The translations under genes were made by a program, and so were the position numbers. Below the pieces are notes generated by a model. It made no database searches, was not told the origin of the DNA, and saw only the letters and a list, made by a program, of their open reading frames with translations. Positions 45,222-55,717 of a stretch of 64,000 nt of DNA are shown here, one piece after another (the stretch's first letter is position 1; each line of letters begins with the position of its first letter). The DNA is from Brachycybe producta (lineage: Eukaryota; Arthropoda; Diplopoda; Playtdesmida; Andrognathidae), in assembly GCA_036925085.1 (NCBI GenBank), contig JAUPFP010000073.1:506012-570011 (forward strand). The letters run 5' to 3'.

Positions 45222-45965
45222 AGGGGTGTGTGACATTTGCCCTAAAACCATTTGCCCTAAGTGTGAGCCTTAGTGTAAATTTACGTCATTCGGCGTTTTT
45301 TTTTGTGCACCTGCAGCACACAGAACCTATTTAACATACTCCACCAAAAGACACTAAATTGTATGACAAGAAAGAACAAAATGTCCCTTTAGGGCAAGTG
45401 GTTTTAGGACAAATGATCCTTTAGGGCAAATGTCCCTTTAGGGCGAGTGGTTTTTGGACAAATGTCCCATTAGGGCAAGTGGTTTTAGGGCAAATGTTCC
45501 TTTAGGGCAAGTGGTTTTAAGGCAAATGTTTTTTAGGGCAAGTGGTTTTAGGGCAAATGTTCCTTTAGGGCAAGTGGTATTAGGACAAATGTCTCTTTAG
45601 GGCAAATGGTTTTAGGGCAAATGTCCCTTTAGCACAAATGTCCCTTTAGGTTAAGTGGTTTTAGGACAAATGTCCCTTTAGGGTAAGTGGTTTTAGGACA
45701 AATGTCACTTTAGGGCAAGTGGTTTTAGGACAAATGTCCCTTTAGGGCAAGTGGTTTTAGGGCAAATGTTCCTTTAGGGCAAGTGGTTTTAGGGCAAATG
45801 TTCCTTTAGGGCAAATGGTTTTACAACAATTGTCTCTTTATGGCAAATGGTTTTAGGGCAAGTGGTTTTAGGACAAATGTCCCTCTAGGGCAAGTGGTTT
45901 TAATACAAATATCCCTTTAGGGCAAGTGTCCATAGTGCAAGGGTATTCAGGGCAAATATCTATAT
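45222..45965. repeat. 32-bp minisatellite (TTTAGGGCAAGTGGTTTTAGGACAAATGTCCC family)
   Basis: About 19-20 units with alternating half-units TTTAGGGCAAGTGG and TTTTAGGACAAATGTCCC. The left edge GGTGTGTGACATTTGCCCTA has units in the opposite orientation, and the same edge appears, inverted, at the right end of 59575-59853 (AAATGTCACACC). That suggests the array lies inside a dispersed element with ends like GGTGTGACATTTG. It contains TTAGGG but is not telomeric. Confidence 0.85.
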
Positions 45966-46069
45966 CCCCTTATTACTATCTGCTGTTATTGCTTTTCGTT
46001 GCTTTCGTTTGTTACCCTTTTTGAGTAAAGTCGTAAAGGACATTCTGTTGTAGGCTTGAGTACCATCTC

Positions 46070-46375
46070 AGGCAGGCATGCTAGCCAGGAACCAACGTAA
46101 TGCCAACCGTTAGCCAGTTGGTGTTTATATAAAGATGTTGGCATAATGATCTGGCCAACATTGTGTTTGAAAGTTGGTTTCACTATTGGCTCAATGGCCC
46201 AATGATTGCTGAACCTGTCATCAATGACTGATATGGTTTTGGGCCAACATTAAGTGGGCCATTGTTGGCCAATATTAAATGGGCCAAGTGCTGAGCCAAT
46301 AGATTGTTGCCAACTGCCCAACATTGCCAACAATAAATTCGTACATTGGGCCAACATGTTGTGCTACTTCTTGGG
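46070..46375. repeat. GGCCAACATT-rich repeat
   Basis: Words TTGGCC, GGGCCAACATT, ATTGTTGGCCAATATTAAAT and TTGCCAACTGCCCAACATTG recur in both orientations over about 300 bp. This could be a decayed MITE or a degenerate tandem array. Edges unclear. Confidence 0.5.
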
Positions 46376-46463
46376 ATAGTACATACTACATGAAGCAATT
46401 TGCAATTGCAACATCAAGTTAGCTACAAAGATGGGAGGCATCACTACAGAGATTGGTCATTTC

Positions 46464-46745
46464 TAGGGCTCGGATTTTTATGCAATATCAATGCAAATGT
46501 TTCTCAATTTGTGGCTCCATCCAAGTGCCAATTGTGAAGTAATGATTATTTGACAATCGATCATCATTAGAGCAGCTGCAAATATGCTTTTTCTAAAAAG
46601 TTCTAGCCTCTAACCAGTGTTTTTGATTGAAAAAAAATCATAATTGTTGGTTGATCTAAACATGGGATTGTCACTTCACAATTGGCTCTTTGAGCCACAT
46701 ATTGAAAAACATTTGATTGATAATTGCATAAAAATCCGAGGGCTA
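46464..46745. mobile_element. FB-3 foldback element, copy 2
   Basis: Ends TAGGGCTCGGATTTTTATGC and the complement ...GCATAAAAATCCGAGGGCTA. Flanks GTCATTTC and GTTCTTTC agree at 6 of 8. Arms include AAGTGCCAATTGTGAAGTAA against TCACTTCACAATTGGCTCTT. Confidence 0.85.
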
Positions 46746-47041
46746 GTTCTTTCCAAACACAAGCCTTATATGTGTATGTTATTCCTGTGTGGTAGTTTCT
46801 TGTCTTTTGGTTTCAGTGACAACTGTTTCTTGTGTCTTTTATGTTTTTGTGTCACTCTTATGTTGTCCTGTTGAGTGTTGTTTAAAAAAACCTGTCATTA
46901 AAAACAGTCTGGTTGAATTAAAACTGCATTTTCGATGGGTCAATTGGGGTTTTTTGGTTTGTATTCTTGAGAATATTGATAACAGAATGAAGAAGAAGAG
47001 GTTTGACAGAAACACATTTTGGGGTGTAACTTTGTTATAAC

Positions 47042-47356
47042 TAGAGCTCGGATTTTTATGCAAAATATGAAAGCAAATATTTCTCAATTTGTGACCCAAG
47101 TGCCAATTGTGAAATCATCATCTTCACCATTAGAGTAACTTGCAGTTATTGGTTTTTTTCTAATAAATAAAACACTGGTTAGAGAGTAGAATTCTCTAGT
47201 TGACAACTAATAGCATTAGGACATCTAGCCTCTCTAACCAGCCTTTTTTATTAGAAAAAAAACAAAACAATTGCAGTTTACTTCACAATTATCCCATTGG
47301 GCCACAGATTGAGAAACATTTTGCTTGATATATATTGCATACAAATCCGAGCCCTA
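47042..47356. mobile_element. FB-3 foldback element, copy 3, perfect 8-bp target duplication
   Basis: Ends TAGAGCTCGGATTTTTATGC and the complement ...CAAATCCGAGCCCTA, with exact flanking repeats GTTATAAC at 47034-47041 and 47357-47364. Arms include GTGGTTAGAGAG-type words (CTGGTTAGAGAGTAGAA against TCTCTAACCAG). 315 bp, no ORF. It sits only 0.3 kb from copy 2. Confidence 0.92.
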
Positions 47357-47364
47357 GTTATAAC

Positions 47365-50300
47365 TGTACAATCCAATCAAATAGAATAAACTGTTCTATT
47401 GGTTTGTAACAGTGTTTAAGATTCCCTCACTATTATAACCCTCGTTCAACCCCTGAAAAATAATATAAAAAAAACCTCAATGGAATCCCATTTGAAGACA
47501 GTTTTTTTTGTTGGTTCCTCCAAAAGGTTCAGTGGACTTTTTTTTTTAATATCCCTTCTTTCTTTGTGTCATTCAAGTGAAGTTTTGCCTTGAGGGTCTA
47601 TATTTATACCACTCCTTGTATATATATATATATATACCATTATATAATGTCAAGGTTTTCATGTCCATCATTTTTTTAAGGGGAAGAGGGTGGATTTATA
47701 TTAGTGGGTGGTTGTAAGATTAGAGAAGGGATTGTATGTGTGTGTGTGATGGGTGGAGGGAGGGGGAGGAGAGATTATATGGCACCACAGAGAGAGAGTG
47801 TCCCTGAAGATAAAAGTTGAAGAGGACTGTTTTAAGGTGTGGTCATTTTGCACCTGAAGATCTGATAAGAATTTTATGGTGTTTCTTTCTCTCCCTCCCT
47901 CCCACCACCCTCCTTCTCTTCTCATCTCTTTTAAGTTTCTTTATGTTGTGGATTTTACACTTTACAAGATGGCTGCCAGATTAGCAGCAGCCATTTTTTT
48001 AAAGCATTAAGATATTTTTGATTGGATGGAATTTGGAAGTTGGGAGTGTTTTATTTTTGAACAAATAGGACCAAAGTAAAGGTTCACAGGTATTCTGATG
48101 TGTAAGGCAAGCAAGTATCTATATTTTTTTTTAATCAAAGAGGCTGGTCAGAGGCTAGAGTTAACTTAACAACTCTGATTTAGCTTTTACTCATGAGGCT
48201 ACAATGCTGAATGAGACCCATAACGGTTTCTAAAATGTTGCCAGTTGGAGAGATACTTGAACTGAGCCTGAAAACTTCAGGGGCTTGTCATCAAAATTTA
48301 TGATAAATACGGTCATAAGCAAGTAATATCTTATGACAGCCACTGTCTTTTGAAAACACACACTTGCGGGGTTCTAGAGTTGTAAAGGTTTGCATTTGAA
48401 ACAAGTACATAAAATGCATGGTTACTGCAGAAGGACAAAGCAATTTTCAGCCATTTTCTAATAGAAGTTATTGTAAATGTCCACTTGGTAAAGATGCATC
48501 ATGGGTAACGCATTGTAATTGATGCCTAAATGGCTGCTGCTGCCATTTAATCTGTAAGTGCTGTTGATGCTAGAAGGTGACATTCTCCTTTATATAGTTT
48601 TTCATCATGTCATTTGCAACAAAACTAGGCGTTTTTCAAAATGTTGTGCCTGCAGGACTTAATGGCAGGTTGCAACTTCATTTCAATTCCAAAGTTTTCT
48701 TGGAAAAAAAAAAGATTGAGAGTTGAAATAATGTCAACATGTTTTAAATGCTGTTAATGGCTGCCACAAGTGTTGAGACCCCCGTTGCACATGATGCGTG
48801 CACTTGTCACATACTTGTCATCTTGTATACCTGAGACATATAAGGGCTTTTTAAAAAAAAACAAAAAAACAAAACAAGACAAAATGTGGGTTCAAAGGTG
48901 AAACTATGTGACATATGTGCACTCTGCATCATGTAGAACCGGCCCTTATAACAATTCTTGCCGTTGAGTATGATATAAAATTCAGTGATGTGGCTGACAG
49001 CAGGAAATAAAAACGGCTGGTCCTATAGAAAGAATTTTTCTATAGTATGCAATTTTAAGCCCTTTACTTATACAATATATAGGAATAATACAACAACAAC
49101 ATACAGCACATAATTTAAAATGAAACAAATTTGATTAATTTTAATTGGTTTAATTTGTGGGATCTTACCTGTAATTTGTTGCAAACACACACAAAAAAAA
49201 TATTCTTGTCATTTTAAAGAAAAGAAAAAAAAAAAAGGCCCTTTGAAAAATACATATAAAAAAACAGAGAAAACTTGTGTCCATTTCTAGTAAATAAAAA
49301 GAATATATTAAATCTGGTTTTTCGGCACAAACAACGCAGCACAAACAAACAATTCCCGTGGTGGTGGAAAAGTGGACCACACTTTTGGCCACTTTTTTTT
49401 TTTATAAATAAATATAAAAATTAATAAAGTTTCTGCCGTGAAGGCCCATACCATACTCGGTTGATTTTCGTTTTGGATGTCTTGCATTGTTGCATCATAT
49501 ATATATATATATATTTTTTTTTTTGATGGAAGGTGGCTTGTGGTGTATATATATGTTTGTCTCTCTTAGAGACTAGAGTAGACTTTTACGGCACATGCCA
49601 AGTGTTTGCCGCTTAACGCGGTGTCCTTCCGAAAGACCCCCGTGTTTTTCTCTCTCTCTCTCTCTTTCTCTGTTCGTTTTTAGCGGTCGACGTCTCTCTC
49701 TCTCTCTTTCTGCAAATTCTCTCTCTTTTCTTTCTCTTCTTAAAAACTAGGATCTCTCTCTCTCTTGTTTTGTTATATAGCATTTTTCTCTTTCTCTCTC
49801 TTATATGTCAAGTCGGGGTTCCTATAGCAGCTACTCTGTTATGCAAAGCTATGAATGAAAAAAAAACACACACACATGCATACAATATACCATGCATGGC
49901 ATGCTTTGCATTCAGAGACTAGTAATATTCAAACATTAGCAATTGAAATGAGAGAGAGAAAGAGAGAGAGAGACTCTTTGGTGGTGGTGATATGCACGGG
50001 ACATGGCAAGTGAATTTTTTTTTTTGGAGGTGGAAGGGGAAGGGGGAGTATTTGAGGCGTATATTTATGTGTGTTGCATGTGGAATTGATGGCCATGCAA
50101 TTGTATTAATATTTTATACCATATTGATCATAGACACACACATTTTAACAAGCAATGCATGTATGCATTGCATTGCATTGCATGCATTGCATTGCATTGC
50201 ATGCATGCACGCACACAGAGAGAGAGAGAGAAAGAGCAAACATACTGTATATGTACGCACGTGTGGTATATATCTGAAACGCCTTCTTAATCTTCCTTTT

Positions 50301-50847
50301 GTGTCAAATTTTCTTAAATTTTGAATTAAGAATGAAAGAGAGAAAGAAATCTTTAATAAAATGCAAGCCACGTTTTCAGTCTTAGATGAGAGAGAGAGAG
50401 AGAGAGAAAAAAAGCAACTCTCATTGCATTTAGATCAAGAGATTTCTTTTGAGAGGGTAACTCTCAAGAACAAGCCTCCAAAAAAAAATTCTGTACAGAG
50501 AGTGAGTTGAGAGAACAGAAGCATAAAATTGTGGAACAGTTAGTTAAGAAAAGAAAAGAAAAATCACACACACACAAGAATAGTACAAAAAAATTAACAT
50601 TTTTTTGTCTGTGGCCCCCTTTTTTTGGTGGTGGTGGTTGTTGTTAGCTAATTAGGAGGGAGGGAGGTGGAGATATGAGGTTCATTTTCATGATTAAAAT
50701 GTAAGGCACGTTTTCAAGCCAAGTGCTGATTAAAAACAACTACAGTTACTATTGGAATTCTATTGGAAAGATTCTATGGTACAAATGAATTTATCTCTCT
50801 CTCTCTCTCTCTCTCTACTTGTACTGAAAATAACTGTTGTTTTATTA
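47365..50847. other. Least repetitive stretch; no gene recognised
   Basis: About 3.5 kb where I see no transposon. It holds (TA)n at 47619-47636 and 49497-49513, CT-rich tracts at 49638-49806, (GA)n at 49951-49972, 50216-50231 and 50388-50407, a palindromic (TGCAT)n run at 50154-50213 and (CT)n at 50792-50817. Short mirrored words such as AAGATGGCTGCC/GGCAGCCATTTT recur at 47967-48000. 48000-49450 is the best place to look for conserved non-coding sequence or small exons. Confidence 0.4.
50154..50213. repeat. (TGCAT)n microsatellite
   Basis: GCATTGCATTGCATTGCATG, then a second run of the same words. TGCA is self-complementary, so the tract can form alternative hairpins. Confidence 0.85.
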
Positions 50848-50851
50848 TTAA

Positions 50852-51413
50852 GAGGCTACAACGTAAAATGACTTCGAAAAATCTCCACAAAGAGCGCTAG
50901 CATCGTTTTTACATTATTGAGCCCATAGACCCCAATGTTAAAGAAAAAACGTTAATTTTTAAAATACACAGTCGCGGTGGCAATATATTTATTTTTCATA
51001 TTTAAAGTTGTCCAATTTTGATGGTTCAAATTGCAATGTGCACCTTAAATATATGCTGATCGAGTGATAGAATGACAAAACATTGGAAAGTGTGCTTCTA
51101 TTTTTAAAAACTATTTCAAAATCGCGAATTTCTAGCTCTTATGTTAAACTCCATTGAGTACGCACATGTAAGAAAAACAAAACATCTATTAAAATGTTGG
51201 TAAAAATACCTAAAAAATAATTTTAAAAAACCAGAAAATAATCAACACGTGCGCCAATATGTTAGCTTCACAGTGGTTTAATTGTGGTTTTTTAAAATTA
51301 TTTTTACGTATTTTTACAAGCATTTTTAATGGATGTTTTTTTTTTCTTATTTGGGCATTCTCAATGGAGTTTAACATAAGAGTTAAAAGTTCGCGATTTT
51401 GAAATAGGTTTTA
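50852..51413. mobile_element. FB-2 long foldback element, copy 4 (right end truncated)
   Basis: The left end GAGGCTACAACGTAAAATGA follows TTAA (50848-50851). The left arm is complete through CGCGAATTTCTAGCTCTTAT and CATTGAGTACGCAC; the loop has ACACGTGCGCCAATATGTTA; the right arm stops at AAGTTCGCGATTTTGAAATA. Confidence 0.82.
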
Positions 51414-52113
51414 ACAACAGTTGCTGGTTGTAAGCTTGCATTGTTGCCTAATTTGCGCCTGGCCTAAGAGTCAATACAAACAAACTCTCAATACAATATA
51501 AGATGACTTAAAATAGATTTGCATAAATTTCAAAAGACATGAGTTGAATTATTAATTCGTAATTTTATTTGCTTTCAACTTTGAAAAAGAAGAAGAAAAA
51601 AAAAATATCAAGAAGAATGAGAAGAAAAAAAATTAGCTAAAATTCTTCTAAATGATTAAATTTGGAAGTTTTTATTTTGAGGTTTTTCTATATACTTCTG
51701 ATGATGATGATATTTTTTTCAAAATATATGACAAAATACAAATTATATTTGTGTGTACACAAATACATACTAACACACACATCAGATTTGATTTGTTTTT
51801 AAGCGCCATCAACATAATATCATTTGCATAAATCACATTTATGCAGTAGAATACCACAGAAAGAGAGAGAGAAAGAGACTTTAATTCCTAATGTCGACAC
51901 TTTTAATCCGAACCAATTTTGAGGTGATGACAACATTTATTATTATATTGCACCACATACATTGTACCATTAGTCTATGTACAATTTATAAAACACTAAT
52001 TCAATGGCCATAAGGCATGAAAAACCTCTCCACCAAATTGAATACATATAAGCAAAAGCAACATGCTGTTTGTGTGTGTTTTTTTCTTAATATTTCTATA
52101 TATTATGTTATGT
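51414..52113. other. Unassigned AT-rich spacer
   Basis: No gene; short (GAT)n at 51700-51711. Confidence 0.4.
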
Positions 52114-52392
52114 AGGGTGGCCCATAAGTCACTTTACCATTTAAAAATTTAATAACTTTTTTTGTTAAAAGTACAGAACATGGGAATTTTTTTTTAAAAA
52201 AAAACTATGTTTGAAAAATGATGTCACGTAAATAACCTCTTATTTTCCACCACTTTGCAAGCACGGGCTCTTGTCTCTCTATGGTATTTTCCATGATAGC
52301 TCGTAACATGCCTGGCTCCAAGTGCTTGAATTTCTTCCTGAATGTTGTTCTTAAGAGCCTTTAAGCATATATCATGTAAATACTGTATATTA
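52114..52392 (-). mobile_element. Mariner-type element 3' end, minus strand
   Basis: The end GGGTGGCCCATAAGTCACTT (52115 onward) is a mariner-type terminal repeat. On the minus strand 52360-52224 encodes LKALKNNIQEEIQALGARHV then a diverged tail ending in ENKRLFT and a stop, equivalent to the C terminus at 53650-53800. Only the last part of the transposase gene survives. It is the inverted partner of the plus-strand copy. Confidence 0.72.
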
Positions 52393-52440
52393 TATATATA
52401 CAAGTGGGGTAACCCGTCATAAATAACGGGAGCCAAATTC

Positions 52441-52573
52441 ACAGGCAATTGTGCCCAGCATTAGAATTTCTTTTCCTCCGCCCTTTTATGACGCCAGACC
52501 AAGTAACGAACCAATTAGAAATTGATGACATTCATAAAAGGGCTGAGCACAAATGCTGGGCACAATTGCCTGT
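52441..52573. mobile_element. FB-1 foldback MITE, copy 7 (short form) with extended left arm
   Basis: Ends ACAGGCAATTGTGCCCAGCA and the complement ...GCTGGGCACAATTGCCTGT. The middle has CTCCGCCCTTTTATGACG and CCAATTAGAAATTG. The 40 bp on its left (52401-52440, with GTGGGGTAACCCGTCATAAA) is the inverted match of 205-248, so copies 1 and 7 share an outer flank. Confidence 0.82.
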
Positions 52574-53394
52574 GATAAACTATAGTTTAATTTTGCTACT
52601 ATTATCCCCTCCCCTTTTTATATTTAAAAGAAAAAATGAGTTTTTCATTTTCTCTGGGGTGCGCATGCGCGTCGTTTGTTCCTTTTTTATTCCTTTCCTT
52701 TCAATTTCAGTCACCCCCTCCCACTTTTTCCTCATCCACGTTTCCCTCTCCCCCCTCCACACTTTCCAACCTTTTCCCCTCTCCAATTTAATGTCATAGG
52801 GTTCTTGGATGGGAATAGTGCAACACATAGTTGACCTTGAGAAAAAAAGCGGTTCATTTATTTATTTAAATTTATATAAATTCCGACGTGCTTCTTTTCT
52901 TGTTTGTACAGCGTTAATCACACACACACAGAGACCTGGCTTAATATACTGTATATATAATAGCCACTCTATAGGCGTGCCACTGACGTCAATGGGGCGA
53001 TATAAGGGCCGATATTGAGTCGCTGACATCGTTAAAATTATCATCATTTGTGTAAAAATGTTTTTTAAAAAATATTTCTAACAATTTTTAAAATAAAAAA
53101 GGTATGTCATGATTAAGAAAATAAAATTAAATTACATTCATAACTTGTTGAAATTCCAATAAAATGATCACAAGAGGCGAAAATACCCGAACCATGTAAA
53201 CGACTTTGCAAACTTTATCCGTTGGATCGCAATTTTTTTTTTTTTTGGTGAGCGACCCAACGGAAAAATACGTCTGCCATAGAAGTACAGTAGTAAGGGC
53301 TACTGAGTCAGGCTTTTACTCCTCTTGGATATTTTAGCAATAAAAGTCTTTAACTATGCTAGCGCCATCCATGCCACGTTGGTGAAACAACGTT
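52574..53394. other. Unassigned spacer between mirrored mariner ends
   Basis: Pyrimidine-rich at 52605-52790. CCGTTGGATCGC at 53220 and GCGACCCAACGG at 53253 form a hairpin around a T-run. No gene recognised. Confidence 0.4.
52660..52671. promoter_or_regulatory. Palindromic TGCGCATGCGCG, NRF-1-type motif
   Basis: Exact match to the YGCGCAYGCGCR motif bound by animal NRF-1. It is followed 17-40 bp later by a pyrimidine tract ending CAATTTCAG. I see no open frame of interest next to it, so promoter function is unproven. Confidence 0.3.
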
Positions 53395-53946
53395 TATTGA
53401 AAGAAGCTTAAGCTGCTGGAGAGACAGGCATTTAGAAATCGGGAAGAACTTCTTCAGTTGGCTCCGCCCTAATTGTTATGACGACTGGCAACTTCTAATT
53501 GGTTTGTTGTGTGGTTCGACGTTGAAAAGGGCGGAGCATGTGACGTCAGACTACATAACCAACCAATTAGAAGTTGCGTTCGTCGTAACAAGGGAGGAGC
53601 TAACTGTAGTTCTTCTCGATTTTTAAATGCCTGTGCTGGAGAGTGTGTATGTCATTAAGCCAAGGACTATCCAGCAGCTTAAGGACAACATTCTGGAAGA
53701 AATTCAAGCACTGGAGCCAGACATGTTAAGAGCCTTCATGGAAAATGCTGTAGAAAGAGAGAGCCCGTGCTTGCGAAGTGCAAAATGGAGGTTATTTACG
53801 TGACATCATTGTTCATACATAGTGAAAATAAATGCCCATGTTTTGTACTTTTATGTTAGAAAATAGTAAATAGAAAGAAAAAAAATTAACCAACAAAAAA
53901 GTTATTAATTTTTGAAATGATAAAGTGACTTATGGGCCACCCTGTA
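53395..53946 (+). mobile_element. Mariner-type element 3' end, interrupted by FB-1
   Basis: After the FB-1 insertion (53424-53634) the sequence 53642-53802 encodes VYVIKPRTIQQLKDNILEEI then QALEPDMLRAFMENAVERES and a stop. It resembles the C-terminal tail of mariner-type transposases (KPRTIxELKxxIxxEI). The right end is AAAGTGACTTATGGGCCACC then CTGTA at 53946. Nucleotides on either side of FB-1 stay in the same frame when the insertion is skipped. 5' truncated; inactive. Confidence 0.78.
53424..53634. mobile_element. FB-1 foldback MITE, copy 8 (subtype B), perfect 9-bp target duplication
   Basis: 211 bp with ends ACAGGCATTTAGAAATCGGG and the complement ...GATTTTTAAATGCCTGT, flanked by exact direct repeats GCTGGAGAG at 53415-53423 and 53635-53643. 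With the copy at 726 this proves the 9-bp target duplication. It contains AACCAATTAGAAGTTG, AAGGGCGGAGCATGTGACGT and GACGTTGAAAAGGGC. Confidence 0.92.
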
Positions 53947-54471
53947 TATACAGTATATATATCTACATAGAAATAAAATTGTGTATCCAACCAAGTTGAC
54001 TAAATTAATGTTCCCATACTAGAAGTAATTTGTCTTCTTAGAAAAACATACACAAACGAAAAATTGGTTCATTTTGTCTAAATTTGTACTATGTTTGTAG
54101 TTAAAAAGTGGAAATTTATCAAAGCAAAAAAAAAAAAAGTAGAATTATGCAATTTGATGAGATAAATTGAATTTGAAAAAGTGAAAATTAGGCTAACGAG
54201 ATGTGTTCATTGATGGTTTAGTTGGTCAGAGTGGATAAATTATTCAAAAGAGATGGTTAATCAATTTGACAAAGTAGACATTAGCCTAAAAGTAATTTTA
54301 GTTTTCAGATTTTTTTTTTCTTAAATTTTGAAAACTAAACCATTGAAATGGTTTATAAAATTGACAAAGTATAATAAGTGTGCAAGGAACCGCTTTTAAG
54401 TCTTGCAAGAGTATTTGGGCAATTGCAATTAATTCAGGGACACATTGCAGTGAATCTTGCTTTAAGAGGCT
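53947..54471. other. Unassigned spacer
   Basis: No gene recognised; AT-rich. Confidence 0.4.
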
Positions 54472-54475
54472 ACAT

Positions 54476-55153
54476 CGCAAAATTACTTTGAAAAATCTCT
54501 ACAAGGAGCGCTAGCATCGTTTTTCTATTGAACACATAGACCCGAATACTCAGTCGCGGCGGCAATATGTTTATTTTTTATATTTAAAGTTGTCTAATTT
54601 TGATGGTTCAAATTGCAATGTGCACCTTAAATATATGCTGATTTAGTGACAGAATAATAAAAAATTGGGTGTTTTTCTATTTCTAAAAAAGTATTTCAAA
54701 ATCGCAAAAAAACATCTATTAAAATGTTGGTAGAAAATACGTAAAAATAATTTTAAAACCAGAAAAAAATCAGCACGTGCGCCACTGTGTTGGCTTTACT
54801 GTGGTTTAATTGTGGTTTTTAAAAATTATTTTTAGGTATTTTTACTAACATTTTAATGGATGTTTTTTTTCTTATATAAATTCGCAGTTTTGAAATATGT
54901 TTTAAAAATAGAAGGACACTTTCCAATTTTTTGACAATCTATCACTGGATCAGCATATATTTAAGGTGCACATTGCACTTTAAAAAATTAAAATTGGACA
55001 ACTTTAAATATGACAAATGAACATATTGCCGGGACGACTGTGTATTTTAAAAACTAACGTTTTTTCTTTAACATTGTGTCTATGGGCTCAATAGAAAAAC
55101 GATGCTAGCGCTTTTTGTGGAAATTTTTCAAAGTAATTTTCCGATGTAGCCTC
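54476..55153. mobile_element. FB-2 long foldback element, copy 5 (complete)
   Basis: 678 bp, both ends present: GAGGCTACATCGCAAAATTA after TTAA (54472-54475) and the complement ...AATTTTCCGATGTAGCCTC before CTAA (55154-55157). Arms of about 330 bp are complementary almost throughout, around a loop with CAGCACGTGCGCCACTGTGT. TTAA beside the ends in several copies suggests a TTAA-targeting superfamily (piggyBac or Kolobok), by inference. No ORF. Confidence 0.88.
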
Positions 55154-55157
55154 CTAA

Positions 55158-55717
55158 AATGAAGTTGGATCATTTTGAAATTCACATCAAAAACTTATTT
55201 TTTTTTTTACAAGTTATCAATGTAAAAAAATACCCTTAAAGTGATTATTTTCTAAAACACTTTGAAGTTTCTCTTAATTTTCATCCTAAAAGACAGAATA
55301 AACAGGAGTTCGAGGGGCGTTTACACGTTTAAAAAAGGCAAAAAAAAAAAAAAAAAGATAACGACTCACTGAAGTGAAAAATCAGTCAAAATTAAAATTC
55401 CATCTCATTATATTCGAACCCCCCAAAAAATATTTCAACTTATAAAATTTATTACAGAGAATAACAACAAGAACAGCAACAACAAAAAATGAAATCAAGT
55501 TTTCTTTGATGTTATTATATTAATTTGAAACTTTACTTTTTTTATATATCAACCCTTTGACATTCCGTTTTCTTGTTGTTGTTGTTTACAATCGGTGGAT
55601 TTAAAACAAATGAAATATTGGGTTGAATTATTTCTTCAGGGTTGTTTCCATATTTACTTTTTTTTTAATACATACTGTATATAAGGGTTTTTCCTCTTTT
55701 TTTATATATATTTTCCC
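55158..55717. other. Unassigned spacer
   Basis: A-rich; (GTT)n at 55574-55588. No gene. Confidence 0.4.

Noticed and set aside
45222..45965. Telomeric repeat (TTAGGG)
   Set aside because: TTAGGG occurs only as part of a 32-bp or 15-bp unit (TTTAGGGCAAGTGG) and never in tandem by itself.
52224..52448. 74-codon minus-strand ORF as a cellular gene
   Set aside because: Its core matches the mariner transposase tail at 53650-53800; the N-terminal part is FB-1 and AT-rich filler.
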